From assembly GCA_030704615.1 (NCBI GenBank), contig CM060731.1, positions 15,314,001-15,378,000 of the forward strand: a stretch of DNA of 64,000 bases. The letters run 5' to 3'. Positions 34,309 to 48,000 of this stretch are shown piece after piece. The DNA is from Takakia lepidozioides. Taxonomy: Eukaryota; Streptophyta; Takakiopsida; Takakiales; Takakiaceae. Within the stretch, counting starts at the first letter, position 1. Each line of letters starts with the position of its first letter. The notes below the pieces were generated by a model, which made no database searches, was not told the DNA's origin, and saw only the letters and a program-made list of their open reading frames with translations. Both the position numbers and the translations under genes were made by a program.

Positions 34309-37300
34309 TCAATTGCATACAGCGCTCATCAATTCATCAGTATTCCCACAAGAACAAACTGCATCTTGGAAATGGTGAAAATGGTTTGCATCCCGTAAAA
34401 CAATTGCTCGCCCGACAATCTTTGAAATAAACTTCGTGGCTGTGTGGCAATCACCACACACCTCAAGGTCCTTAATGACATGGAGAGGTGTCCCAGGGGC
34501 CGTGCTAATCAGCCCAAAAGCAATGGCCAGCTTCTCACTGTGGGGGCAAAGAAAGAATTCCTTTAGCTCCTCGTCCCACTCATGCAATACAAAGCGCATG
34601 TCAGGCACATACCCTGCCTTCTTCATTTGCCCTGACAATCTTCTCAGCTCAGCATGGATTTCCTCAATCTGTGGATGCAAGTTGTCATCTACTACAAATT
34701 TGTGCACCCTGTCACCAACCTTAATGTAGGAACGACCTGAATCCTTTCTAACACCTCTGACTTTCATCATATTCATTACCTTCGCAGTATCATTCCACCG
34801 GCCAGCCGCGGCATAGATATTTGAAAGCAATACATAAGTTGAAGCATCCTGTGGATCCCATTTGAAAATAGATTTTACAGCACGCTCTCCCACCTCTACA
34901 TTGCCATAAATTCTGCAGGCACCAAGCAAGGCTTTCCACACCGCAGCATCCGGTACGATGGACATTTTGCTAATGAAGTCTTCTGCCTCATCCAATCGCC
35001 CCGCTCGACCAAGAAGGTCCACCATGCAGCCAAAGTGCTCCACTGTAGTAGTGAGGTCATGATTCTGACTCAGGGAATCAAAGTAGTGTCTGCCTTCATC
35101 CACTAGGCCCCCATGGCTGCATGCAGCAAGAACACATGTAAAGGTGATAGTGTTTGGCTTCAAGCCTTCCTTCTGCATTCCTTCAAATAGTTGCAGGGCC
35201 TCCCTACCATAACCATGCTGAGCATATCCTGCGATCATTGCACTCCATGACACCACATCTCGTTCAGCCATAGTGTCAAACACTACCTTTGCATCCTTGA
35301 TGCTACCACATTTGGCATACATGTCCACAAGAGCGTTGGCCAGAATGGTATTTGGTACAATTCCAATTTTCGCGATATCAGCATGGACCTCTTTACCCTT
35401 GTCCAGAGCTGCCAGGCTGGCACACGCATTGCAAACACAAACGAACGTGACCAAGTCAGGTTTCACCCCTTCCTGCATCATTTGCTCATACGTCTCCAAA
35501 GCCTCCATCCCACACCCATGCTGGGCATATGTTGTGATCATCGTACTCCATGACACCACATCTCTCTCAACCATATTGTCAAACACTCCCTTTGCGTCCT
35601 CCATGCTCCCACATTTGGCATACATGTTGACCAGGGTGGTGTCCAAGATAATATTTGGTACAATACCGGATTTCACGATGTCAGCATGGACATGTTTGCC
35701 CTCTTCCAGGGCTGCTAGGCGGGCACACGCATTGCAGACACACACAAACGTGACCTGGTCAGGCTTCACCTCTTCCCCCATCATTTGCTTATAGGTCTCC
35801 AAAGCCTCCATCCCACACCCGTGCTGGCCATATCCTGCAATCATCGCATTCCATGACACCACATCTCTTTCAGCCATACTATCAAACACTCCCTTCGCAT
35901 CGTCCATGCTCCCACATTTGGCATACATGTCTACAATTGTATTGTCCAGAATGATATCTGGTATAATTCCAACTTTCATGATGTCAGCATGGACCTCTTT
36001 GGCTTTTTCCAGGGCAGCCAGGCTGGCACACGCATTGCAAATGCCAATGAATGTGACTTGGTCGGGCTTCACCCTATCCTGCATCATTTTCTCATAGGTC
36101 TTCAGAGCCTCCACCCCACACCCACGCTGGGCATATCCTGCAATCATCACATTCCATGAGACCACATCTCGTTTAGCCATATTGTCAAATAGTTCCTTTG
36201 CATCATTGATGCTCCCACACTTGGCATACATGTCCACAAGGGTATTGTTCAAGTTAATATCTGGTACAATTTCAGCTTCCTTGACGTCAGCATGGATCTC
36301 TCTGGCCTTTGCCAGAGTGGCCAGGCTTGCACATGCCTTGCAAATGCAAACAAACGTGATTTGGTTGGGTTTCACCCCTTCTCGTCTCATCTGATGATAG
36401 GTCCCCAAAGCCTCCATCCCACACCCTTGCTGGGCATATCCTGCAATCATCGCATTCCATGAGACCACATCTCGTTCAGCCATATTGTCAAACACTCCAT
36501 TTGCGTCCTTGATGCTCCTGCATTTGGCATACATGTCGACGAGGGTAGTTTCCAAGATGATATTTGGCACAATTCCAGCTTTCACAATGTCAGAATGGAT
36601 GAGTTTGCCCTTCTCCAGATCTGCCAGGCTCGCACAAGCCTTGAGTATACAAACGAATGTGACTTGGTTGGGCATAACCCCTTCCTGCCTCATTTGCTTA
36701 TAGGTGTCAAATGCCTCCCTACAATATCCCTGCTTGGCATATGCTGCTATCATGATGTTCCACGTAGTCAAGCCTCGTTCAGGCATTTTGTCAAAAACTA
36801 AGCGTGCATCCACAGCGCTCCCGCACTTGGCATGCATGTTGACGAGGGTGTTGTGTAGAAAGATGTCAGGCTGGATTCCACTTTGGATGATGTGGGCATG
36901 CACCTGCTTTCCCTCGGCTAAGTCTTTCCTCTTGATGCACTCTTGCAAGAGACAAACATAAGTTTTAGAGTCTGCCAAAATGCCTCGTTGGTTCAAAATC
37001 TGTAACACTGCTTTCAGGTTTCCTGCCGTACACAGTGCCCTCACATCCCCACATATTCCAAAAGAGGCGGTTATGGCAGGGGTGCCTAACTCACATGACT
37101 GTGCTGCTGTTGCTTCGGGTTGGCCATCAACCCATAGAGGCTTCTTGTAGCTATCAATCCATAGTTGCTCATTGGCATTCTTGTTCTTGAAATCGAGTCC
37201 TCCGGTATGGATGTTTTTGGCTCGTTTGTCCAATGGATTTGAGTTTGCATACATGTCCGCAAGGGTCTGGTCCAGAGTGATATCTGGTACAATTCGACCT

Positions 37301-37702
37301 TTCCTGATGTCAACATGGACCTGTGTGCCTTTTTCCAGGTCTGCCAGACTGGCACGTGCATTGCAAACACAGAGGAGCGTGATCTGGTCAGGCTTCACTC
37401 CTTCCTGCATCTTTTGATCATAGGGCACCAAAGCCTGAATCCCACACCCATGCTGCGAATATCCTGCCATCATTGCACACCAAGAGACCAGATCTGGTTC
37501 AGTCATATTCTCAAACACTCCCATTGCGTTGGCAATGCTCCCACAGTTGGCATACATGTTGACTAAGGTAGTGTTTAGAATGACATCTGGTACAAATTCC
37601 AGATTTCGTGATCTGAGCATGGACTTCTTTGCCCTTTTCCAGGTCTGCCAGGCTCGCACAAGCCTTGAGATCACACACAGATGTGATCTGGTTGTGTATC
37701 AC
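34309..37702 (-). CDS. PPR protein, PLS class with E and DYW-type C-terminus
   Basis: A long intronless minus-strand gene. From about 36990 leftward it has an N-terminal lead (LADSKTYVCLLQECIKRKD) and about seven near-identical PLS modules with DVVSWNAMIAGYAQHG and KPDQVTFVCVCNACASLAALEKG. An E/E+ region and a DYW deaminase domain follow, with HSEK (active-site HxE), CGDC (zinc ligands) and HHFQDAVCSCG. Such proteins bind organellar RNA and the domain edits C to U. The final DYW triplet is replaced by a 10-residue tail, as if one base were lost after CSCG. At the other end, frame changes near 37600 and a break near 37230 show that 37230-37702 is a fused piece of another PPR. The long open frame starting at 37674 begins out of the true frame. 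Confidence 0.8.
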
Positions 37703-38821
37703 GAAGGCCTCCTTATATTGCTCATTCCCCTGCCAATGAACTTGGTCCTCCTCAACTAGTCTACATAGGCCCGAAATCCGCTTGAAACTGTTTGAAGAAA
37801 CCTTAATTCAATGCGGTTCGAAAAATGCCCAGGGGCACAGTGCAGTTTTTACAGCCCACACATATTTGAAGCAGTCAGAGCAGTACCAGTCTTGCCAGCA
37901 GCGTCGCCTCGGGGACGCTTGTGAGCGCAGCCACATGTGGAGGATGTCCCGCGTACAATACGCATTGTACGCGCTGCCATGGCTGCTCATCCTCGAAATC
38001 CTACAGCCTGCGCTGCTGCTGGCGGTTTGAAGCAGGTCCCTTCGCATGAGCGTCTCTCTCTCTCTCTCAAGCTGGTTGGCAGGGGTACCAAATTGCAAAA
38101 TGCAGGGAGATTGACTAGAGAGGGTAAAACCCTAGTAAGCCCTAAGGAAGATTGATGGCATGGAAATGAACCGATCGGACTTGTACCACCTCACCATCAA
38201 AACACACAGGAAAAACAGGCCTGTTCTTCACAGTTTGTAAGTACAAAGCAATTTCTAACTTGCCCTTGCTCCCAAAATTGTCTTAGACTTACATACAAAG
38301 AGGTTTTTTTTTTTTTTTTTTTTTTCCCTCGCTCCACATAGCATCAAACAGTGTAAAAATCCAGATAATAAGCATTTAATGTTAAGCAATTTTTCTAAGT
38401 TGTTTCTTCTCTGGACGTTCTTTTTCTTAATTTTTTTTCTGGACGTTACATCAGAATTTGCAGGGTCGGAATTTGGTGACCGGCCGTGGGCAGTCGCCGA
38501 ACGGCCAGCTGAAGCCAGTGCAATCTCGGGAGACCTGTTACATCCGGTCGTGGGGGCTGGGGACCATCTGGAGGCAGTCACGTATGGCAGCTGCAGAGGA
38601 GACAAAGCTCAACTGTGGGTCCCCCGGGTAACGGGTTGCAGTCTCCTCCTTTTCGACGCTTCCCTTGTGGATTCTCCGCTGCTTTGTCACAGACCTAGTC
38701 CAGGCATACGAGGCTGGAATCTCATCTGGAAGCGTGGGAGAAGTGTTTTTTTTGCTGTTGAAGCTGTGCAGACGACGGTGTGCAGCAGACGTTTGGGAGG
38801 GAGGGAGGGAGAACGACGAAG
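37703..38821. other. Divergent intergenic region
   Basis: Lies between the minus-strand PPR gene and the plus-strand membrane-protein gene. It holds a (CT)n tract at 38052-38068 and a T-run at 38306-38325. Apparent frames on both strands are not supported by any homology. Confidence 0.4.
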
Positions 38822-41800
38822 ATGGGGAGAGATGGAGGAAGGGGATGGGTATGGTTGACTGCATTGGCCTTGGTATGCACTACAGTGCTGCACGGCGTGT
38901 CGGCGTTCGATGTGCACACACTCGAAACTGGTGGGTTTGTCACTCTTCTCCTCTCTCTTTCTTTACGAACTCGTGTTTTTGTCGGGTTTCTTAGGCCTTT
39001 CGGAGGGGTAGAATTGGATGGTTTCAATATAGTACTGAGATTTCTCTTAGAGCACGAGCGGTTGCGTGGAAAGACCTGAGACTAAGCGGTTAAGTGATGT
39101 GATCGCAACTGCCACTTGACTATACTGAGTTCGTTTCCAGAAATTCACGCCATTTTCTTCAGATGTTTTGGCAATTGATTCCAATTCTACTCTCTGGGAC
39201 ATCTTCGGTCTTTTGGGGTTGAATTACTTTACTGACGTATGCTATGACGTCAACTTCCTGCCTGAAAGCGACACTTTAACAACCACTGGACCGTGTGTTC
39301 ATACCCGTTTGAAGGCAAAGATCTACCGCAGGAACATCTTACTCTTTATTATTATGCCAATTCCAGCTCTCAGGTTAAGACCCAAATGACCCTTGCCACC
39401 TGAAGGGGCTGTATGGGAATGTATATGGGCCGATTTTCCTCCCTTGGAGCGTGATAATTAAGGACGCCCCTGGATAGCAATTTTCCTTTGCGGAACAACT
39501 CCTTAAGGGCATGCCATACCCAGGGCTCACAAGGAATGGAAAACTACAGAAATGTCTCTCTCTTTATGAAAAAGCCAGCCTTGTTTTTCTTCATTCTATT
39601 GGCTAGCATATATTACCCAGCAAGTCTCACTGGGATGTTATCTACACCAGGTAAAAACTACATGGTGATATAAATTCAACCCTGGCTATCATCATTTCCT
39701 CCAGTTTCTCCATTGTTCTGAGAACGTGCACTTGAATCTCACTTCCCAGGTGCACTTTTTGAGGATGTCACTTATATGTTGGACGCAGCCATTTGCATTA
39801 GGTGAAATGGGCTAGTAACCACTGATTTCAGAGGAAAAGGAGCAGGAGTATGTCAGATGAGTATTACACTTAATGATCTGTTCAGCAAGGTGCTATGCAA
39901 TTGTTGGTTTGTCACGGCTGGGAAGATAATGTAAAGCAAATCTTGTGAGTTGTTTGATGCAGAGTGGTCCTCTTTAGAGAAGATGGAAAAAGTCCTGCAA
40001 ACAGCAATGTTCCTCCCCCTTCATTCACAGAAAACAATATTGAGAGGGATTGGAGATGCCATGGTAGGGCTTGGTGAAGGGCAATGCAATATTTTCGGAG
40101 GCCAATCCTCATGTGTTCCCATCCCCTCCGACTCTGACTATGGGAAACTATGCCCACTAGCCAACAAGAATGTGGATTGCGGATTTCAAATGGAAGCACT
40201 TGAACACATTGCCAAGGATCCTGAGACTCATTTCCGTGAGAAGCTTTCAGCAGAAGGTATGTTTTAAGAGGTGCAGCACCTGTCTTTGATATCGATTGAG
40301 TGGTTTGGAAGGATGTAATGTGGTAATGTTTTGCTTCTCAGGAATTGGAGATGTGATTTGGCTTTGCATCGTACTGTCGAAAAATAGCTCAATTGTAGAT
40401 GCATCCATTGTGAGACAGGTGATTTTACATTTTGGAATGTAGCACTAGTGCTGGAGGAAATGTACCATTTCCTCTCAAAACTTCAGAACGATTTGACAGT
40501 TTTATGTGTCAATCATTGGTGCGAAGGTGTGTGCCTTCTTGTAGTACTGGTTATTGCTGGGAGCCGTTGCTGTTCCTTTCAGTTTCCTGGGCAACTTGAA
40601 ATAATTTACCTCCTTTCCTGGCCTTTCTCAGTCCCCTTCTCTCTTTCCCTCTCTCTGTGTGCCTGTACCTCTGTTTAACAACTTTGAAAATCTTGAGGCT
40701 GAGCCAAAAGCCCAGGCCCTTTTGGGGTCTAGCTATTGGGCAAATCACACACATCAGATTGATGCTTGTGTGAAGGGATTTCTGGAGGATACCTGGAAAT
40801 CTCGGATCAACTGTTTATTCCAAGGTAAATCATACTACCGGCGTCAGCCCCTGACAAAGGTAGTTTCTGTCCCTTTATGTTCCGTTCAAACTGCGGGGTC
40901 AATGGCCACAAGGCTACGGCAAACAATGTCTTATGAGTACAATCTCTCTGTCCTTTGTTCCGCCAAAACTGGGCGTGGGGTCCGTGGCCACAAGGCTACA
41001 GCATACAATGTCTTATGAGTAAATGTCTCTGTCCTTCTCTCATCATCTTTGGAATAAGGATGAAAAGTTGGATATTTGACCCTGGGAAACAAGGCAGTGC
41101 TAAGCTTGGCTATGTTTCTCTTCCCCAGGATATCCGGAATGCAAGCAATGCTATTCAACCCTTCAGCACCTTTGGTGTGCACAAACTGTTCCAACATGTG
41201 GCACGTTTGACAGAGTCATTGATGAGATTTTGGTAGGTTCTTTTCCCCTCCTCTATATTAAAACAGATGGTCTAGTACTAGTGTTTCAATGTGCACTTTT
41301 TTGCCTAACTTGACCTAGCTAAGTGTCGAAGAACATTCATCTTTTTCTTAGTGAATCAGGTGTAGAATCTTCAATATACTTGTTTAATATGCATCTAAGA
41401 AGTGTGCTAGAGTAGGGAATGGTCCAGGCTTAAACTTGAATCCCAAATAAGTTGGCTGCTTCTGTGGGCCTGAGATGTGAGAGGTGTAGTCATGGTGATT
41501 TCCCCACATGAGGAGCTGATGTTTCTGATTTTGTCATGTGCAGCCTCTGGTAACGATGGTGGCGCTAAAGAAAGAGAAACCTTCAGTGGCGCTGCAACAG
41601 GCAGTGCCACGAATGCTGCAGGCAGCCAGTCTGGGCCTCCCTTGCAGAAAGATGTGTGAGGCTATTACTGAGACTTGTGGCTGTGGGCAGCCCACCACTT
41701 TCGGGGAGGTGACTCTCTGTTGACATCCCATTCACTAAGAGTCTCTGTGTGGGAGCGACTGTGCGCAGCGTATTCAAACAGTAGTGTTATTTTTTTGCTT

Positions 41801-42967
41801 CTGGCTCTAAGAAGACCTTGGCAACATTGACATAATTACACCTGATGTGAACTCTCTTGCCACCCTGGGGAAAGTGCAATAAAACAGCACTCCTCTGTGC
41901 TTTCATCCAACGTTAGAGATGGTGGTACAGTGGATGGAGTAGTAATGGGTTGACAACCCCCCACCCAAGTAAGAGAATTTGCATCTTGTGTAAGTAATCA
42001 GCTTATTGAGGAGTTTGTGCAAGAAAAGGTAGCCATGTCTGGAAACCTCTATCAAATCCAATCAGACGTGCGAGGCCTGCTTATTGAAAATGTGAAATGC
42101 AAAAAGTTTGATGGGTTGTAACTGTCCCACTCAACAGGTGATGACAGCTCTCCAAACTGGCAAGCATAGAGAGGCCTACAATACAAACATGTCACTGTCA
42201 ACGGCAAAGGACATATTCCAGATGGTGTGGGACAAGCCTGTTTGTGACCTGTTTGCAGAGTCAAACATGCCTGGATTTGTGGGTGTGTGCACTTTGCCTG
42301 AGTCCAGCATTAGCTGCTCTTGGTGCAAAGGAAAATCTGCCCGGCCAAAGGTTGTCCATGAGCAAGTTGTGGCGCAAATGGCCCAGACCCTGTCAGGCTT
42401 GATGCAGGTACAGTGACTCCACGCTCTTCTTGTTCCCGAGTGAGGGAATTGATACTTGTTTCCTTACAGAATAGTGCAACTGTCTACATCTGATCCAGGT
42501 ATGAGTGTGAATACATTGTCAACTCTTCTAGAAATTTGTGATTTTGTTTGGTGTGTCTACCATTTCCTCTCCTCGGCAACTGATTGGATACACAATGTAA
42601 TGAGTTCTTTGGAGGTGCTGCCTGCTATTCATTGAGATGCATTCAGTTATTTTTCTCCAGAACTCGTCCGGTGACTGACTCATCGTGGCATAAACTGCTT
42701 GGGTTTCAGGGTGGGCTGGAGAAGGTTTTGACGTCGGCAGCAGGCGACAAGGCTAAGAAAGCAGTGGCAGCTTGGAACTGGAATCAAAACGAGGCAGCCA
42801 ACAAGAAGAGACGCAGTGGTCATTCAGGGGTGGTGGTGGTACTCGTGATACTGGTGTTTGTAGCTTCGGGGGCGTTTCTGGCTGCAGTTAGGCTTCACCG
42901 CAGCGGTCATCACCCATCACAATATGTTGATCTTAATAGCATGGGATATACACCCCCTATCCTGTAG
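38822..42967 (+). CDS. Cysteine-rich type I membrane protein, multi-exon, family uncertain
   Basis: Exon 1 (38822-38930) encodes a signal peptide (WVWLTALALVCTTVLHGVSAF). Later exons with matching splice phases are 39163-(end uncertain), 39963-40256, 41129-41232, 41544-41708, 42138-42407 and 42710-42967. The ectodomain has paired cysteines: CNIFGGQSSC, YPECKQCYSTLQHLWC, TVPTCGTFD and LGLPCRKMCEAITETCGCG. The last motif recalls frizzled or Mid1-type cysteine-rich regions, where it mediates extracellular binding or channel-accessory function, but I cannot confirm homology. The last exon gives basic KKRRSG, a membrane span (VVVVLVILVFVASGAFLAAV) and a short cytosolic tail. Likely at the plasma or endomembrane, with the cysteine-rich part outside. 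Confidence 0.7.
40864..41030. repeat. Tandem duplication in an intron, ~82-bp unit
   Basis: GGCCACAAGGCTAC at 40904 and 40986, each followed by AATGTCTTATGAGTA and TCTCTGTCC. It lies between exons 40256 and 41129 of the membrane-protein gene. Confidence 0.75.
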
Positions 42968-45022
42968 GGCTCACTTTTGCTTGGTGGTAGTGGTTCTGTG
43001 GGGAAAGGAGGGGAGGGCGTTTGTGTGCCGAGCAAGTTCAATCACTCTATCTCTTATCAAGGTGAACAACAATCGAGCCTCCAAAAAAGTATACTGTGTC
43101 AATCAGGAGAGCGAATTGTACAATTCTAGGTCAAAATGGAGGGTGTGGAGAAGAGGAGGTGCAGAAAGTTGTAATAATATTCAGGGCAGAACAATTGCAT
43201 GCCATTTCAGTCTCTAAATCACTATAACTAGGTCTTCCTACCATTTCCTTTTGTAGTTATAGCTAGATCCTCCTCTGACCCTGTATACCAAAGATCTATT
43301 GTCAGTTTCTTCTTTTAAGAGAAAGCAGCATGGGATTCGGGAGAGGTGTTCCGAGTTTACAGCTATGACATGCTTTGCTTGTGCACATCGTTAGGCTTTT
43401 TTTTCACTCTTTGATTGATCTAGGTGCGTGCAAGTAGTAGCTGAACCTTCATATCATATGAACAGGCAGATACATGATGATTGAAGTAAGCTCCACTTTT
43501 GCATGTGGTGTGTCCCAAGTCGATAGCATACAGCACAAGGATGTTGGCATGTGGAACATTGGGGATGACCGTTTTAAGCCCAATGCACTAGCTGTGAAGG
43601 AGTATTTTTTTCTTTGGCAAGCTACTTGTAACTTCTCATGTGGGGTCTCGAAGGAGCAAAGAGAAGACCACAAGTTGCGTGAACGTTGTTTTCCACATAG
43701 GAGTCAATGAGCTTTTCCTACGCAACCACAAACTGAAGTGCTTATCAAAAGCAGCAGTGTGTACCACATACATTGACTTGTGAAAGTTGGCTCCAGGCAC
43801 CTAAGAGCTTGAACCATTGCCCTGGTTTGAGGCACACTGAAGAATGAGCTGTTCTTAAGAAGGTGCTTCTTGCGGTATCCAAGAAGGTCATGGTTTCCAC
43901 ACGGGCATTCACTATTCATGACCAAATCTATATGTGGGACTCTTCCAAGTTCTCATATTTTCATAGAGAGAGACTAGGAACACAGTTTCTTGAGCATAAA
44001 GGTCCAGATGAGGACGGAGAGAGAGATGACGTGAAGGCGCTATATGCATCTAATATTAGTTACACGAAATTAATTTCTTGAAATTCAAATTTCGTTGACC
44101 TGTCATCCAACCTACGGTAGAGCACATTGGGCCCGCGATATATCACCGGCCGGGTTGACCTACCCGGCCGGTGATCGCACGTCGTCTCTTTGCGCGCTCT
44201 TTCCTGGTTTGAGTTGTGGTCTGAGAGTTTTCATGGCAGCGTTGGTTTGGAAGATTGGAGGGAGCTCAAGGCACTGCTGAAGCTACGAAATTTTCCTGAC
44301 AACGCGTGTTTGTGAAGGAGCGATGATGCGTTGCTGTCTGTGGAAGTTATATGCTTTTTTATCTTCTGGCTGTGGAGCTTGGGAAGGTTTTGGCTCCGTT
44401 CGGATGGATATGACAGTTATCAGCTCTGAATAGAGTGTATCTCGTAAAAGCTTTGAATGATAAGCTTCAATGCAGTCCGTTCTGAACATAGAAATTAGTA
44501 TTTGGTAAACGTCAGCTTCCAAGAAGGTTTCATGTTGGTGGAGCAATGATGCTCCGCCTTGAAGCTCGCTGGTTCTAGAGTCGAAACCAACTATGAAGCA
44601 CAGGATGATTCTCACTATATCTTCTCTACTTTAATCTTCCTCTTCTAATATCCTATGGTTTCAACCTTCTCATATTTCATTTGGATCTAGATATGAATGC
44701 CATACAGAGCACCGTCCGCCATGGCAGGTCAGATAGCACAAAGCTGGGTTTACGGGGTTCTGCGTTTGTAAACTAGCTATTTTTAACAGTCCAAATGATC
44801 AGAAGAGGCAGCATGCGGTGTCTTCCAAACTAGTTGTTCCCTTGAACTTTAACTTATGCACTGAGTGTCGGTCTCGGTCTCTCTATACCCACTTTTTGGT
44901 TGCACAGCTTTGCCATGGAGGAAGAAGATATATTAGTTATTACCTGCACACCGACGTTGTGGGGAGAAGGAGCCCCGTGCACAAGAATGCTGGCAGGTAA
45001 TTGAGAGACTAAGGCCGCGATC
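42968..45022. other. Intergenic region, no gene recognised
   Basis: Contains the perfect palindrome at 44142-44175. Other open stretches are short and unsupported. The promoter of the downstream condensin gene should lie in its right part, but no clear TATA box is seen. Confidence 0.4.
44142..44175. repeat. Perfect 14-bp palindrome arms, GC-rich
   Basis: ATCACCGGCCGGGT and its exact complement flank a 6-base loop TGACCT. It is the strongest isolated hairpin in the intergenic DNA before the condensin gene. Confidence 0.85.
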
Positions 45023-48000
45023 ATGACAGGGACGGAAAGGGAGGTGGATGAGAGAGAATCGCGGTTTGTGCATCTGCTGCAACCAAATCGAGATCTAGCA
45101 AGCAACTGGGCTGTGGATGTGGCGCAGGCACTGGAAGGCTACTTGGCCGAGCTTTCTCTCACTTCTTTGTTTGATGATTCTGGCCACAGTGCGCTGAACT
45201 TTGCCGAAGGTACTTAAAGTGGATTTGCGGCAGCATTTCCAGACGCCATCCTCCCTTTTCTGCCTCCCATCTACTCCATGCTTCAAATGCGCGGTGCCCA
45301 ATGGCACTTCGTATGTTACTGACCGAACGTAGGGACCTGGCTAAAGATTGACCCGTAAGCCTGATTTGGCGGGCAGTGTTGGATGAACCAATGGGCTTTA
45401 TGTGTCTCTGGAGAAAATCGTGCCAGCATAGTATATGTCATGCTTCTTTATTCTCTATTTCTGTGGCTTGTTTTGACCAGCATCAGAATGTTACAGCCTT
45501 AGTGTTGAACGTTTGATGTGTGCAGCGGCACTTTTGATCCAAGGCTCAACACAGGTGTACAGCAGAAAGGTGGAATATCTGTATGCACTGGTTTTTCAGG
45601 CACTTGAGTTATTCGCCCAAAACAAGTAATACTTTCCCTCCAGCACTTGTGTTTGTGAAAGTTCATTTTCCTTTTTATCCCGATGGTTGTTGCCACAGTT
45701 TGGCAAGAGCAAGTGTAAAATCATCTCTTTGATTACCGGGTCAGATGCTGCCCAGAGACAGCTAAATCCTTGCAAAGGAATTTCTTGCTTTGAATGCTTA
45801 TACTTGCATTTGAACCAATGCTTGACACCTGCCAACACTTCAACCAACTGCCGTGGAGCATAATCCCATAGCTGCAGTAGATAGACTCTTTTGTGCTAAC
45901 TTCTTGTTGTGTTACTTCAGTTCCTTCTGAGAGGCAAGGGAGATAATGGTGAAAGAGTCAATCATTGAGGTTGGGCTGGCCACAGAAATAATGATGCTGA
46001 ACAGGGCAGGGATGGTGGCATGAAACCATGTGGCATGACAGACAAGGGCAGGCAGATGATGCAACGGCACAAGGGGGTAGTCAGGATGTGGTTGAGGAGG
46101 AGGAGGAAGAAGAACAGTTTCTCAATTTGGATGATGTTCCAGGTATGAATTTCTTTGCTCTCCTTCCAACTATTGTCGGAAGGTAACTTAATGAGCTCTT
46201 TTATAAAGCAAGTGGTCAATCCATATAGGGACAGTGAGCTACACGTAAGGTGTGCGGATTCCTCCCCTTTTAGCCAGGTGTTTCTCCCATAACATAGAAC
46301 GAATATCAAAATAGCAATGACTAATGCTGTACATGCCATACAAATTCCATGCCTTCCTTGCAAAACTTTGCAGTTTTCTCAGTTCCAGGGAGCTCTTGTG
46401 CTGATGCCACTCCTATTTTTTCCAGAGGAGCCAAGCATTGACCTGGATGTGGAGCCGAGTGGAGGGGCTTCTGCGACCCCAGCAATCAAGCGGCCCTCCA
46501 GCCTCCTTGTGGATGAGGGAGATGCAAAAGATCTATCTGGCGATACCATGGATTTGACAAAATTTCAGGTTGGTTGTGGTCTGATCGTTCAATTGGTTTT
46601 CCTCTTCTGTCCAGTGCTGAGTACTGTCTCATCTTCCTTCTGTCCTGCACATTGCATCTGGGGAGCTTATCTGTCTGCTCTCTGTCATGGGTACTTTCAC
46701 TACTTCCTTAGTGTGCACAAACTCCTAGCAGACATTGGGCAAGAGTCGGCCATGTGTATCAGCTGATCCAGCTGTGACTCCCAGATGAACAGCAAATATT
46801 AGTAACAAAATAGATATGTTTATGTATGAAAATATGTGAATGCAGATTGCCACCAGCATTATGTACAAGGGTTTCCTGCTGCTTGACCCTTGTGATGCCG
46901 ACACTGTGGATGCGTACTTGAGTACCGACGGTGGAAACACGATGGCTGGAAAGGCCACTCCATGCCCTCCCCCAACTGCATCCCACCTCAAACATCACAA
47001 TGGCATTTTACAAACACCAGGTGTCACCGTGCATGAAACAGGTGAGTGCCAGGATCTGCCTATCACAATGTATGGAATGGGTTGTATTCAAGAACCAAGG
47101 GTTGTGGAAGTAGTTTGACCAATCATGCCACACCGTCTGCTGTGGCAACCTCTTGCCAACTATGCATTTTGCTAAATAATTGGAAGCCAAGTTCGAGAAC
47201 TTGTCTTCCCTGTTTCTTATCAATACACCTCCCTTCCCAAGGTTCATTTACAGATGTGCATCCCCAAGCTATTGATCTAAGTCCAGGATGTGGGATAGAT
47301 TTGGCCTAAGCCCACTTCTAGTGCTAAAGGAAATCGCTCCTCTCTATTCTGTGTCAGAACACTGAATCTACCTGGAAAAATCCACCAGAGGTAAGAGACT
47401 GGATAGGCATATTTTCAAGGCTACAGCAATGTGGTTTACAGGAGGTGGAATGGGACCTGGCAGCACTGCAAGAGAGCATGAGTTTTGTGGACCCGAGGCG
47501 GGCGACGACGATGACTGTCAAGAAGGGGCTGGTGGTGGGGGTGTGTGGGAGGAGCCATATGTCGCAGAGGGTGCAACTGGCAGCCACCATGAGGGCTTGA
47601 GGGAAAACAACAGGGATGGAGGATTAGGTGAAAATGTAACGACTCCTCATGAAAAGCATACCCGTGAGGAAGACGAAGATTTAGACCCGTGGGCACCTTT
47701 GAATCCACATGAGCCTGGGACTCTGCCTATCAAGCCCTATCAGCGAGGTAAACAGTTCATTCAAGATTGCCAGTGAAATTGTCAACAAATACTTGAGTAT
47801 GCAATAGAACGCTGCTGATTCGAAGTTCTTCCACCCTTCATTTCGTTTCCAAGTAGTTGATGGGTAAGAGGCTTCAATTGAATGTTGTGAACAAGCAGAT
47901 GTTGAACATTATTTGACTTTATCTGCCTTGTTGGCTGGACAGGGCAGGCAACAAGGAAGCCAAAAGTGAGAAACCAACGATCTGCAGGCCACACTCTGGA

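Noticed and set aside
35273-36703. Plus-strand open frames opposite the PPR gene
   Set aside because: Antisense shadows repeating with the PPR modules.
37572-37674. Start of the PPR protein at ATG 37674 (MISRLVRAW)
   Set aside because: The first residues are an out-of-frame reading of a normal PPR segment (DLKACASLADLEKGKEVHAQ), so this start is not real.
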